Assembly: GCF_003867015.1 (NCBI RefSeq)
Contig: NZ_CP032548.1
Span: forward strand, 3,105,001-3,169,000
Origin: Tenacibaculum singaporense
GTDB taxonomy: Bacteria; Bacteroidota; Bacteroidia; Flavobacteriales; Flavobacteriaceae
Direction of reading: 5' to 3'
Length of the DNA: 64,000 nucleotides
Below are positions 52,357 to 60,082 of the stretch, piece after piece. The notes beneath the pieces are model-generated. The model worked only from the letters and a program-made list of their open reading frames with translations. It ran no database searches and was not told the origin of the DNA. A program made the translations under genes and the position numbers. Each line of letters begins with the position of its first letter. Position 1 is the first letter of the stretch.

Positions 52357-53082
52357 ATGAAAAAGTTTAAAGACTTAACCCCTGAAGAAAGTATAGGCTT
52401 AGATTGGGAAATCTATAAAAATGCTTTACAGTTAAAAAAAGACGCTGAACTAATTGCTAAAAGTAGAAAATCATTTTCTAGTGCAACATCATTACTAATA
52501 CTAAGTTCTGAAGAATCTATCAAATCTTCGTTAATCAAACTACATTCAGAAAAATTTAATATATATAAGCTTAATGAATCACATAAGTTTTTCTTTGATC
52601 ATAAAATAAGACATCAAATTGCACAATTGATTGAGGTAGGGACTGGTATCACAGAATCATTGATAAAATATGATGATCAAAAGCCTTCAACTTTTTTAAA
52701 AACTAATATTAACTGGCTTAACAACATTATTAATGGCTTTATAGATATTGTAAAAGCTTCTGAACCATTAATTAAATCTTCTGACAGAATACAAGAACTT
52801 CAATTATTTAATAATTTAAAAAACAAAGGTTTCTATGTAGACTATAAAGACCAAATATTACTCCCTAAAGATGAAATAACAGAATCTACTTATTTAAAAA
52901 CCTTATTAATTACAAACAGAGTCTTTAAATTTAATAAAACTCTACGTATTCTATTTCATGAGAAATTAAGTAATCATATAGACAATGAAACCATACAAAA
53001 AGGCAAAAAATTATTAGAGAATATTATTAATGATGGTATGAAAGAGTTTTCTTTTAAAGAGCTAAGTAATCAATTATCATAA
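52357..53082 (+). CDS. AbiV-family abortive infection protein (HEPN)
   Basis: This 241-residue, helical protein has the AbiV-like core EIYKNALQLKKDAELIAKSRK, then SATSLLILSSEESIKSSLIKLH and HKFFFDHKIRHQIAQ. These match the HEPN_AbiV family, in which the first helices carry conserved Glu residues. Lactococcal AbiV blocks phage translation; whether this homologue does so is unknown. It lies 33 bases after hsdR and is the last cargo gene before the convergent recombinase, so it probably belongs to the hsd transcript. Confidence 0.78.
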   Translation: MKKFKDLTPEESIGLDWEIYKNALQLKKDAELIAKSRKSFSSATSLLILSSEESIKSSLIKLHSEKFNIYKLNESHKFFFDHKIRHQIAQLIEVGTGITESLIKYDDQKPSTFLKTNINWLNNIINGFIDIVKASEPLIKSSDRIQELQLFNNLKNKGFYVDYKDQILLPKDEITESTYLKTLLITNRVFKFNKTLRILFHEKLSNHIDNETIQKGKKLLENIINDGMKEFSFKELSNQLS

Positions 53083-53126
53083 AATGAAGTTACTATTTAT
53101 GTAAATAAAGATGATTTTTTCATAAC

Positions 53127-53142
53127 GTATAATATATTATAC
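53127..53142. promoter_or_regulatory. Perfect 16-bp palindrome between the AbiV-like and recombinase genes
   Basis: GTATAATATATTATAC equals its own reverse complement. It lies in the convergent gap and may be an operator or part of an AT-rich terminator region. Confidence 0.4.
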
Positions 53143-53154
53143 AAACACAACTAA

Positions 53155-53178
53155 TAATGTATATTTTATTATACATTA
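53155..53178. terminator. AT-rich hairpin at the recombinase stop
   Basis: TAATGTATA (53155-53163) and TATACATTA (53170-53178) are perfect inverted arms around TTTTAT. It overlaps the last codons of the recombinase and sits in the convergent gap, a position suiting a two-way terminator. Confidence 0.5.
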
Positions 53179-54422
53179 TCAGTTGTAAAGTTTTCAAAAA
53201 CAGATTTAACAGCATCAATTTTAGCGTTGTTATCAACTTGATGATACATGTTAAAAGTCTTCAAATCTTTGTGACCACTAATGCTCATAATCGTTTTATC
53301 AGCAATACCTTTATTTCGCATAATGGTTATAAAAGTTCTTCTAGCAGTATGCGTAGAAATACGCTTATAGAATGGTTTAATAAAGATTTTCTGTTCTACT
53401 CCTTTGGTTCTTGTATATTCAACCTCATTAGTAAATCCTGCTTCCTTTAAAATATCTTTGATATAATCATTCTGTTTTTGATTAGATATTAAAGGCAACT
53501 CATAATTATACTTTTCTAATATTGATCGTGAAATAGATACTAAAGGAATTTCACGAGTCGGTTTAGAGCTATCCTTCTCTTCCTTTAATATCACACAACC
53601 ATTATTATTAATTGTTCTTTTATTTACTCTTTTTAATTCCCCATAGCGCATTCCTGTTAAACACTGAAAAATAAAAACATCTTTAATTTTATTTAGTCTT
53701 TCATCTTCACAAGTAAAATTATAGAGTGCTTTAATATCCTCAAAAGACAAAGCTTCTTCTCTAGTTAAAACTCTTTTAGGTTTCTTAAAATCAACAAACT
53801 TATTATTGTAGGTATGTTCTTTTTTCAAAGCCCAGAACATAAATGTTTTAAATAGCCCTAAGTTTCTATTAAATGTGTTGGTATAGTGATCTTTATACTC
53901 ATAACAAAAATCAATAAACTCGGTATAGAAGGTATTATTTATTTTACTAAATGTTAGTTTGTACTTCTTAACTTTTTCAAATTCTTGTAATAAGTTCTTA
54001 ATATTTTTATATCGCTTTATTGTCGAATGTTTCCATTCTTTTCTTTTAATTTTCTCCTCCGTAAATTTGTCATAAACTTCAAAGAACGAAGTTTGACTTA
54101 ATGTTAAATTATTAAAAGTTTTATCTAGATGCTCTTTTAATAATTGACTTGTAAATTCTGTTTTACTCATTTCGCAACGAGAATGCATTTCCTCAAAAGC
54201 ATCTGTATATTCATTTATTCTTTTTGTTATTCCTTTTTGGTCTTTAGATATATTTTTTCCTTTATTTTTTGGTTTCTTATTTTCGAAATCCCAATGATCA
54301 GGAAGTATCGATTTTCTAATTGAATATTTGAATTGCTTTTTCTCATTTTTAAAGTAACATGAAAAAACAATTAATGTTTCTTTTACATCTTTTGGCTTTC
54401 TTAAACAAAATGTATGTTTCAT
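53169..54422 (-). CDS. int: Tyrosine recombinase (integrase) of the ssrA element
   Basis: This 417-residue site-specific recombinase has an N-terminal arm-binding domain (about 1-105, typical of Bacteroidota phage-integrase SAM-like proteins), a core-binding domain (about 110-205) and a catalytic domain. Catalytic residues are Arg259 (LTGMRYGEL), His358 and Arg361 (STHTARRTF), His384 (SGHKD) and Tyr393 (FNMYHQVD). All lie in the order and spacing of the family, so it looks active. It is transcribed inward from attR, and its promoter region carries two of the four GNGTTGATAAT repeats, so it may be autoregulated. It should integrate and, with a factor such as the HTH protein at 31783, excise the element at ssrA. 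Confidence 0.93.
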   Translation of the reverse strand: MKHTFCLRKPKDVKETLIVFSCYFKNEKKQFKYSIRKSILPDHWDFENKKPKNKGKNISKDQKGITKRINEYTDAFEEMHSRCEMSKTEFTSQLLKEHLDKTFNNLTLSQTSFFEVYDKFTEEKIKRKEWKHSTIKRYKNIKNLLQEFEKVKKYKLTFSKINNTFYTEFIDFCYEYKDHYTNTFNRNLGLFKTFMFWALKKEHTYNNKFVDFKKPKRVLTREEALSFEDIKALYNFTCEDERLNKIKDVFIFQCLTGMRYGELKRVNKRTINNNGCVILKEEKDSSKPTREIPLVSISRSILEKYNYELPLISNQKQNDYIKDILKEAGFTNEVEYTRTKGVEQKIFIKPFYKRISTHTARRTFITIMRNKGIADKTIMSISGHKDLKTFNMYHQVDNNAKIDAVKSVFENFTTDNV

Positions 54423-54442
54423 AATTTTATTTGATTTTTTAC

Positions 54443-54465
54443 GCGTTGATAATTGAGTTGATAAT
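54443..54465 (+). repeat. Two direct GNGTTGATAAT repeats near attR, candidate integrase arm sites
   Basis: GCGTTGATAAT (54443-54453) and GAGTTGATAAT (54455-54465) repeat the attL-side pair in swapped order and the same orientation. They lie just upstream of the recombinase start. Confidence 0.55.
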
Positions 54466-54583
54466 TTTCTTATATCTTATTAGTATAAAAGTTATTAACA
54501 AGACATAAAAAAAGCCGCCAAACCCCTGTATTTAAACAACATATAAAGATTTACTGACAAATAAAAATTAAGCTAAAGTATAT

Positions 54584-54596
54584 TCGGCGTCTCCAC
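54584..54596 (+). repeat. attR core of the ssrA element
   Basis: TCGGCGTCTCCAC, identical to the tmRNA 3' end at 30594-30606. No tRNA-like structure precedes it, so this is the displaced end of the original ssrA target. Confidence 0.88.
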
Positions 54597-54600
54597 AAAA

Positions 54601-54634
54601 AACCCTTATAAACTCAATGTTTATAAGGGTTTTT
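54601..54634 (+). terminator. Displaced original ssrA terminator
   Basis: AACCCTTATAAAC (54601-54613) pairs with GTTTATAAGGGTT (54619-54631) around TCAAT, followed by a T-run. It matches the left-end terminator except at four bases, two of which compensate each other in the stem. It has lost its tmRNA gene through the insertion. Confidence 0.88.
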
Positions 54635-54674
54635 GTTTCTAGGTGTCAAAAAATATTTGACTTTACAACCTTAA

Positions 54675-55601
54675 TTACTCCTCAAAATAATCTAAATCTA
54701 TCTTTTTAATTTGAATAGTGTCAGCTACTTGTACACCTAAATTGTATTCAATTGCTAAGTCAGTAAGCTCTTTACCATCTATTAGTACTATTTTTTGTTG
54801 TTTACTGTCTTGTGCTGTTTGTATAGCACTTGAAGAAAACCTACTTGTTGTTAGAAATACTCCTTTATTTACACCTTGTAGAGCTAAAGAACCTATAAAA
54901 TTTCTTATTTCTGGTGAACCAACCGAATTATTAGTAAAACGTTTAGCTTGTATGTACACATTTTCTAAACCTAAGCGGTCTTGTGATATAATGCCATCAA
55001 TACCATCATCACCTGTTTTTCCTGTATGCTGTGATGCTTCTTCTCTAAACTCTCCGTACCCCATTTTTTGCAATAATTGGATTACAAAATTTTCAAAGTA
55101 CTGAAAAGAGTTTTCTTTTAACTTATCTAACAACTCTGTTGCTAACTCATTTTTTAACTCGGTTACAGTAGCTGCTAAGACTTCTTCTGGAGTTTGTTCT
55201 TGAGTGTTAGTGATTTCTTTTTGTTTGGTATTAGTACCGTTAAATGTAGTTCGCCACTCCTTATACTTTGGAAACTGCTCTAGTTGTTTCATACGCAATT
55301 TAGACGGATTGGTTGCTAAAAACTTTTTTCCTTCCTCTGTTATTTGATACACACCTCGCTCAGGATATTTAATAAGACCTGCCTTTTTTAGATAACTACG
55401 CGTCCAACCTACACGGTTTCTAAACAAACCCATTTGTCCACTTGGCACTTTAATTTTTAGGTCTTCTGAGGTTAATTTAAAATGTTGAGCTAAAGCTTGC
55501 ATTACCTCGTTTAATGTTTTTGATTTACCATCTGACAATAGTTGTAACATTGGTAACATGATAGTTTGAAAGTCTGGTATTCGATTTTTTAGTTCTTGCA
55601 T
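54675..55601 (-). CDS. mrr: Mrr-type restriction endonuclease
   Basis: This 308-residue modification-dependent type IV restriction enzyme has an N-terminal Mrr_N winged helix (about 1-115: FQTIMLPMLQLLSDGKSKTLNEV, GVYQITEEGKKFL). The C-terminal Mrr_cat domain has FENFVIQLLQKMGYGEFREEA, the catalytic Asp in GDDGIDGII and YIQAKRF (Q-x-K). The length is close to that of E. coli Mrr. It is the second gene after the PLD gene (6-base gap) and lies outside the right attachment site, 40 bases past the displaced ssrA terminator. Confidence 0.92.
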   Translation of the reverse strand: MQELKNRIPDFQTIMLPMLQLLSDGKSKTLNEVMQALAQHFKLTSEDLKIKVPSGQMGLFRNRVGWTRSYLKKAGLIKYPERGVYQITEEGKKFLATNPSKLRMKQLEQFPKYKEWRTTFNGTNTKQKEITNTQEQTPEEVLAATVTELKNELATELLDKLKENSFQYFENFVIQLLQKMGYGEFREEASQHTGKTGDDGIDGIISQDRLGLENVYIQAKRFTNNSVGSPEIRNFIGSLALQGVNKGVFLTTSRFSSSAIQTAQDSKQQKIVLIDGKELTDLAIEYNLGVQVADTIQIKKIDLDYFEE

Positions 55602-55607
55602 TTCTTT

Positions 55608-56567
55608 TTATTTATAAATCCCTTTTAATATTGGACTTGCCATACTAGTTTTACCATACGATTCTTTCCCTGTCTTATGACAATAATTCTCTGGATAATC
55701 ATAATTACCATAAACATCCCACATACGGTAAGCACTTAAAGAAAATGGTTTATCTGGATTAAAAGGTATTTCTCTACCTGTTCTTATACAGTAACCCATT
55801 TCTCTTTCATAATCATTAGTTGCTTTTGAAAATTGTAAATCTTTATCAACTTCAATTGTTTCTTTTAAACTCTCATTAGAATTTATAGTTTCTTCTGAGA
55901 CCTTTTCTTTTTTAACTTCTCTAGTTGGTTTAATGTTAAACTTCTTTTCTATAACAGATTCAACCTCTAAATCAAAACTGTCAAGAATTCTTTTTTCATA
56001 ATTTTCGTTGTTTGCAAAGAAATCTTCTGAAATATCATATATAATTTTAGAATCTTGATACTTTTTACCTAAACCTAAAAGCCCTTTAGAATATTGCGGT
56101 TTTTTCAGATAAATAACATCTGACTTTGCATACATCAATTCATCTGTAAATGCTTCTGTTTCTCGAAAAAGTTTATCTGTACTTATAAGACTATCTGTAA
56201 AATGCACTCCATATTCTACGTTGTTTATCATAGAATAATCATATAAATTTAAAGAGGTTATTAATCCCTCATTTTCATTGCAATAATGTTTTGCGTGTAA
56301 GTCTTTATTATAAAGAATAGTTATATTTTTAAATTCAGTAAAGTACTGAAAGTCTTCTTTACTTATACTACGATTACGACTATTCTCATTTTTACCAAAT
56401 AATAGGTAAAACTTTATATCGTGATGCGTTTTTACTTTTTCTAGTATATTTTTTACATAATCATCTAATTTGATAAATGGCGATACTATGATTATATACT
56501 TTTTTGCGTTCCAGATTATATCTGTTAGTTTGTCTTCTAATTCTTTTCCTGATAAAAATTTACTCAC
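55608..56567 (-). CDS. Phospholipase D-like nuclease domain protein
   Basis: In this 319-residue protein the N-terminal 150 residues form one PLD unit: AKKYIIIVSPFIKLDDYV, then the HxK motif DLHAKHYCNENEGLITSLNLYD with His91 and Lys93. A single HKD motif means it should work as a dimer, like Nuc or BfiI-type nucleases. The C-terminal 60 residues carry two C-x-x-TG motifs (YCIRTGREIPFNPD and YCHKTGKES) that may bind zinc. It is encoded first in a - strand pair with mrr, which suggests a joint restriction function. The combination is inferred, not a family I can name. Confidence 0.78.
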   Translation of the reverse strand: MSKFLSGKELEDKLTDIIWNAKKYIIIVSPFIKLDDYVKNILEKVKTHHDIKFYLLFGKNENSRNRSISKEDFQYFTEFKNITILYNKDLHAKHYCNENEGLITSLNLYDYSMINNVEYGVHFTDSLISTDKLFRETEAFTDELMYAKSDVIYLKKPQYSKGLLGLGKKYQDSKIIYDISEDFFANNENYEKRILDSFDLEVESVIEKKFNIKPTREVKKEKVSEETINSNESLKETIEVDKDLQFSKATNDYEREMGYCIRTGREIPFNPDKPFSLSAYRMWDVYGNYDYPENYCHKTGKESYGKTSMASPILKGIYK

Positions 56568-57214
56568 TTTTCCTTTTCTTTATTTAATTACAAAGTACTC
56601 TACTTTACCCTCCATAATGATATTAATTTTTCTCCTCGATTGTGATTTCTTCTGTTAAGCTGTATATTATTTGGTTATTTTTTTTATAACTATACTATCT
56701 ATTTACACTTTAATGAGAAGCATTGCTTTATAACAATAGATTCAAAAGTATTTTCTTAATCAATAAAAATATAAATTTTTATTTACTATAACTTACGGAT
56801 TTCCTTATTTACTTCTACCTCTACTTTTATATTACTTTATGATCATCAAAAAATTAAATTTCATTAAATTGCTATTCTTTCTTTTATAAGTAAGGTAAGC
56901 ATGTAAACCCTATGATAACAATTATAATATATTGAGTTCATCTCTAATATTTTATAGTATTAACAATTATTTAAACCTTAAATGGCAAGGGATTTTACCT
57001 CTGTTTTTAAAGTTCTCACTTTATTTTAAATAAATAATTAAGACTTTTAATTATCATAAAGTAATTTTAATGCATAAAACACATCTATATCTATAGTTGA
57101 ATTAAAATCTATCATAATAACATTAACTGCTTTTGCTATTGCAATTAGCATAACTAATTTTTTAAAAAGAAAACGAGATAACTATTAACTCTTTTAGCAA
57201 TACTTTTGCAAAAC
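56568..57214. other. 647-base AT-rich stretch without a clear gene
   Basis: No gene of normal quality is visible. A + strand frame open from about 57070 and ending at 57188 encodes SIIITLTAFAIAISI plus a basic KRKR tail, a membrane-anchor-like end. It has no ATG, GTG or TTG start, so it may be a gene remnant or chance. A strong terminator follows at 57215 with no gene to serve. The promoter of the PLD-mrr pair must lie near 56570-56700. Confidence 0.5.
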
Positions 57215-57247
57215 AAAAAACACAACCAAATTGGTTGTGCTTTTTAT
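57215..57247. terminator. Orphan terminator upstream of the hydrolase gene
   Basis: CACAACCAA (57221-57229) pairs with TTGGTTGTG (57231-57239), with A-runs before and T-runs after, so it would work in either direction. No annotated gene ends here. Confidence 0.75.
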
Positions 57248-57284
57248 TTTATGCTAAGGCTAACAATACAAATAAATAATAGAA

Positions 57285-57851
57285 ATGAAAAAACATAATA
57301 TATACTTAATTCACGGATATACGGCTTCTCCTGATTCTAACTGGTTCCAAGATTTCAAAAACAATTTGGAAAATGAGTTTATTAACGTTTCAATCTTAAA
57401 CATGCCTGATTCCCAAAATCCAAAGCTTAGCGACTGGATTACCTATATGGAAAATCATATAAAAGATATTGACGAGCATACTATTTTTATTGGTCATAGC
57501 TTAGGATGTGTGAGCATTTTAAACTTCTTAAACCAATTTAAAGCAACTAAAATTAAAGGATTGTTTCTTATTTCAGGGTTTATTGAATCTTCTCCAATAC
57601 CCGAACTTATAGAATTTGTAAAACCAAAATTAAATTACAACCACTTAAAAGAAATAGCCAAAACTAGAATTGCTATATCTGCTATTGACGACGACATTAT
57701 TCCTTTTGAATATTCTAAAATAATGGCAGAAAAATTAGAGGCTAAGTTTACTCTTCTCGAAGAAGGAAAACACTTTATAGATAGAGATGGTTTTATTAAA
57801 TTTCCTTTCCTTGTAAAAGAAATAAGTATGTTAATGAATCTTAATAAATAG
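57285..57851 (+). CDS. RBBP9/YdeN-family serine hydrolase
   Basis: This 188-residue alpha/beta hydrolase has an oxyanion-loop motif YLIHGYTASPDSNW. The nucleophile is in GHSLGCVSIL (Ser about 70), the Asp in AISAIDDDIIPFEY, and the His in EEGKHFIDR. The size and the N-terminal HGYTASP...W pattern place it in the Ser_hydrolase family of RBBP9 and YdeN. The natural substrate is unknown. It is monocistronic between two very similar hairpins. Confidence 0.85.
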   Translation: MKKHNIYLIHGYTASPDSNWFQDFKNNLENEFINVSILNMPDSQNPKLSDWITYMENHIKDIDEHTIFIGHSLGCVSILNFLNQFKATKIKGLFLISGFIESSPIPELIEFVKPKLNYNHLKEIAKTRIAISAIDDDIIPFEYSKIMAEKLEAKFTLLEEGKHFIDRDGFIKFPFLVKEISMLMNLNK

Positions 57852-57901
57852 TATTGAAAATAAATTCAATCATTTCAATCTACATTAACCTTTTATAAAA
57901 C

Positions 57902-57931
57902 AAAAAGCGCAACCAAATTGGTTGCGCTTTT
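57902..57931. terminator. Bidirectional terminator between hydrolase gene and rpsU
   Basis: AAAAGCGCAACCAA and TTGGTTGCGCTTTT form a near-perfect stem. It suits the + strand hydrolase gene and the convergent rpsU. The core AACCAAATTGGTT is shared with the hairpin at 57215. Confidence 0.85.
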
Positions 57932-57953
57932 GTATTTTTATATAGCTATACCA

Positions 57954-58142
57954 CTATTCTTCTGTAAATAACTGCTCTTTATAAGCCGCTTTTTGAATTT
58001 GTGCTCTTCTTGTTACAGAAGGCTTCGTGTATTGCTTACGCTCTCTTAATTCTTGTAACACTTTTACATTTCTAAACTTACGCTTGTAACGTTTTAAGGC
58101 TCTATCGATATTTTCACCTTCTTTTACAACTATTCTTAACAT
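57954..58142 (-). CDS. rpsU: 30S ribosomal protein bS21
   Basis: This 62-residue, very basic protein of the small ribosomal subunit has the family pattern ENIDRALKRYKRKFRNVKVLQELRERKQYTKPSVTRR split over its helices, and usual length. In Bacteroidota ribosomes bS21 is part of the site that hides the anti-Shine-Dalgarno sequence of 16S rRNA. Upstream of its ATG I see AAACCTTATAGT, with no GGAGG-like element. It is monocistronic, convergent with the hydrolase gene. Confidence 0.93.
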   Translation of the reverse strand: MLRIVVKEGENIDRALKRYKRKFRNVKVLQELRERKQYTKPSVTRRAQIQKAAYKEQLFTEE

Positions 58143-58420
58143 ACTATAAGGTTTTATTATTAGACATACTTTAAGTCATATAAATTACAGCGCAACACTA
58201 CACATAGCACAAACTATGATTTACATGATAATTATTTTAGATTAAAAATTCTATTGAAAACGCTTTGTAAAGCAACTGAAGACTATGGAATCTGATGGTA
58301 ACAGAAGATAGTATAAAGACTTGTAGATTTTCTCCTAAAAGGACAGAACATTAATACTCAGCAAAGGTATGTTTTATTTATCGGCTCTACAAGGATTGTG
58401 GATAGTAATTCTTTTCGGAT
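58143..58420. other. Intergenic region between rpsU and prfA
   Basis: No gene or clear motif is seen here. It must contain the rpsU promoter on the - strand, but no exact TAnnTTTG was found at a suitable distance. Confidence 0.5.
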
Positions 58421-58452
58421 AAAAAGGCGTTACCAATTGGTAACGCCTTTTT
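58421..58452. terminator. Terminator after prfA
   Basis: AAAAAGGCGTTACCAA is followed by its perfect complement TTGGTAACGCCTTTTT, ending 2 bases past the prfA stop. The hairpin is symmetrical; prfA on the - strand is the client. Confidence 0.9.
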
Positions 58453-58453
58453 A

Positions 58454-59530
58454 TTAAATTGTTTCTCCTAATTCTTTTAACTTAGAAGTATTTTCTGCGA
58501 GCATTAACTCGTCTATTATCTTTTGAATATCACCATTTACAATATTCGATAAATCGTATAAGGTTAATCCAATTCTGTGATCTGTTACACGTCCTTGCGG
58601 ATAGTTATACGTTCTAATTTTTGCAGAACGGTCTCCTGAAGTTACCATCGAACCACGTTTTGCAGCATCTTCTTCTTGTTTTTTAGCCAATTCTAAATCG
58701 TATAAACGAGAACGTAATACTTTAAACGCTTTTTCTTTGTTCTTATGCTGTGATTTTTGATCTTGACATTGCGCCACTAATCCTGTAGGGATATGCGTTA
58801 AACGCACCGCTGAATAGGTAGTGTTTACCGACTGTCCTCCTGGTCCTGACGAACAGAAATAATCAATACGTACATCTTTTGGATTGATTTCTACATCAAA
58901 CTCTTCTGCTTCTGGAAACACCATACATGTCGCTGCCGACGTATGTACACGACCTTGAGTTTCTGTTTGTGGCACACGTTGTACACGGTGTACCCCTGCT
59001 TCAAACTTTAAGGTTCCATATACATCTTCTCCAGTAACTTCAAACTGAATTTCTTTAAATCCACCATTGGTTCCTTCAGAAAAATCTACTGTAGATACTT
59101 TCCAACCTTTGCTTTCGCAATATTTAGTGTACATACGGTATAAATCTCCTGCAAAAATACTCGCTTCGTCTCCACCTGTACCTGCACGTAATTCAACTAC
59201 GGCATTTTTAGCATCTTCTGGATCTTTAGGAATTAGTAAAAACTTAATCTCTTCTTCCAATTCTGGAATACGAGTTTTTGCTTCATCCATTTCCATTTTT
59301 GCCATTTCCACCATTTCTGCATCCGATCCGTCAGCAATAATTTCCTTAGCTTCTTCTATATTGTTTAATAAAGTTTCGTACTCGTTTGCCTTTTTAACAA
59401 CCTTTCCTAAATCTTTATATTCTTTATTTAATTGCACATAACGTTTTTGATCAGAGATAACATCTGGTTGGATGATTAAATCTGATACCTCATCATAACG
59501 TTGCTTAACTATCTGTAATTTATCTAGCAT
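58454..59530 (-). CDS. prfA: Peptide chain release factor 1
   Basis: This 358-residue class I release factor recognises UAA and UAG and triggers peptide release. The codon-recognition tripeptide is P-Q-T in [18 protein letters not shown], the PxT type of RF1 rather than the SPF of RF2. The catalytic GGQ is in [20 protein letters not shown]. The C-terminal [23 protein letters not shown] is typical. It has normal length and start. It is divergent from the downstream-coded lipoprotein gene at 59610. Confidence 0.95.
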   Translation of the reverse strand: MLDKLQIVKQRYDEVSDLIIQPDVISDQKRYVQLNKEYKDLGKVVKKANEYETLLNNIEEAKEIIADGSDAEMVEMAKMEMDEAKTRIPELEEEIKFLLIPKDPEDAKNAVVELRAGTGGDEASIFAGDLYRMYTKYCESKGWKVSTVDFSEGTNGGFKEIQFEVTGEDVYGTLKFEAGVHRVQRVPQTETQGRVHTSAATCMVFPEAEEFDVEINPKDVRIDYFCSSGPGGQSVNTTYSAVRLTHIPTGLVAQCQDQKSQHKNKEKAFKVLRSRLYDLELAKKQEEDAAKRGSMVTSGDRSAKIRTYNYPQGRVTDHRIGLTLYDLSNIVNGDIQKIIDELMLAENTSKLKELGETI

Positions 59531-59609
59531 AGTATCTTTTCTTGGGGTGCGAATTTACGATTTTTTATCGAATTTAATTCATTATCTTTAATCCTTTAAG
59601 TGTTTTATC

Positions 59610-60041
59610 ATGCGTTTTTTACTACTATTCATTACCGGATTTTTACTTTTTTCTTGTCAAAATACGGCAGAGATCAAAAAACCTACATGGTTGATTGGAA
59701 AATGGAAACGTACAAACAATCAACCTGATAAACTTACGTATGAGTTTTGGAGTAATGATTTTTCTGGAATTGGTTTCACTTTAAAAGAAAAAGATACTGT
59801 ATTTAAAGAAGTATTACATATTATTACCAAGAATAATTCTTTGTTTTTACAAGTTACAGGAGTGAATGAAGCTCCTACATTATTTGTTTTCACACAACAA
59901 ACTGATACTTCTTTTACCGCAGAAAACAAACTAAACGAGTTTCCTAAAGTGATACAATACTGGAAAGAAAACAATCAATTAAAAGCTAAAGTGGCTAACG
60001 ATGAATTTTCAATTGATTTTGTGTTTGATAAAATAGAATAA
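59610..60041 (+). CDS. DUF6265-like lipoprotein
   Basis: This 143-residue protein has the lipoprotein leader MRFLLLFITGFLLFSCQN (lipobox LFSC). The mature region starts WLIGKWKRTN, then YEFWSNDFSGIGFTL and the closing YWKENNQLKAKV, matching DUF6265 proteins with a lipocalin-like small beta-barrel. The function is unknown. It is monocistronic, with a terminator overlapping its stop. Confidence 0.78.
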   Translation: MRFLLLFITGFLLFSCQNTAEIKKPTWLIGKWKRTNNQPDKLTYEFWSNDFSGIGFTLKEKDTVFKEVLHIITKNNSLFLQVTGVNEAPTLFVFTQQTDTSFTAENKLNEFPKVIQYWKENNQLKAKVANDEFSIDFVFDKIE

Positions 60042-60073
60042 AAAAATCACGAGTTGAACTCGTGATTTTTTTT
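60041..60073. terminator. Bidirectional terminator between DUF6265 and nrdJ genes
   Basis: AAAAAATCACGAGTT pairs with AACTCGTGATTTTTT around one base (effective loop TTGAA). It lies between convergent genes. Confidence 0.9.
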
Positions 60074-60082
60074 ACACATTAT

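Larger units (their letters stand above)
30594..54596. mobile_element. 24-kb integrative and mobilizable element inserted in ssrA
   Basis: The element is bounded by the direct repeat TCGGCGTCTCCAC at 30594-30606 and 54584-54596. The left copy forms the 3' end of tmRNA, a classic tyrosine-recombinase target, and the recombinase gene sits just inside the right end. The left half carries replication (SF3 helicase, primase, iteron-like repeats), mobilization (MobC-like, relaxase, possible oriT) and partition (ParA, RHH) genes. No type IV secretion, coupling protein or Tra genes are present, so it should depend on a helper for transfer. The right half is defence cargo: a Lamassu-like pair, a type I restriction operon with extra genes, and AbiV-like. 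All cargo from the helicase to AbiV is on the + strand; only the recombinase is on the - strand. Confidence 0.9.

Noticed and set aside
54675-56567. Mrr and PLD genes counted as cargo of the ssrA element
   Set aside because: They lie beyond the right 13-bp repeat and beyond the displaced ssrA terminator, and no further repeat copy was found to the right that would enclose them.
59167-59175. Third copy of CGTCTCCAC as a possible further attachment site
   Set aside because: It is a 9-base match inside the prfA coding sequence, in a conserved protein region, with no flanking similarity.
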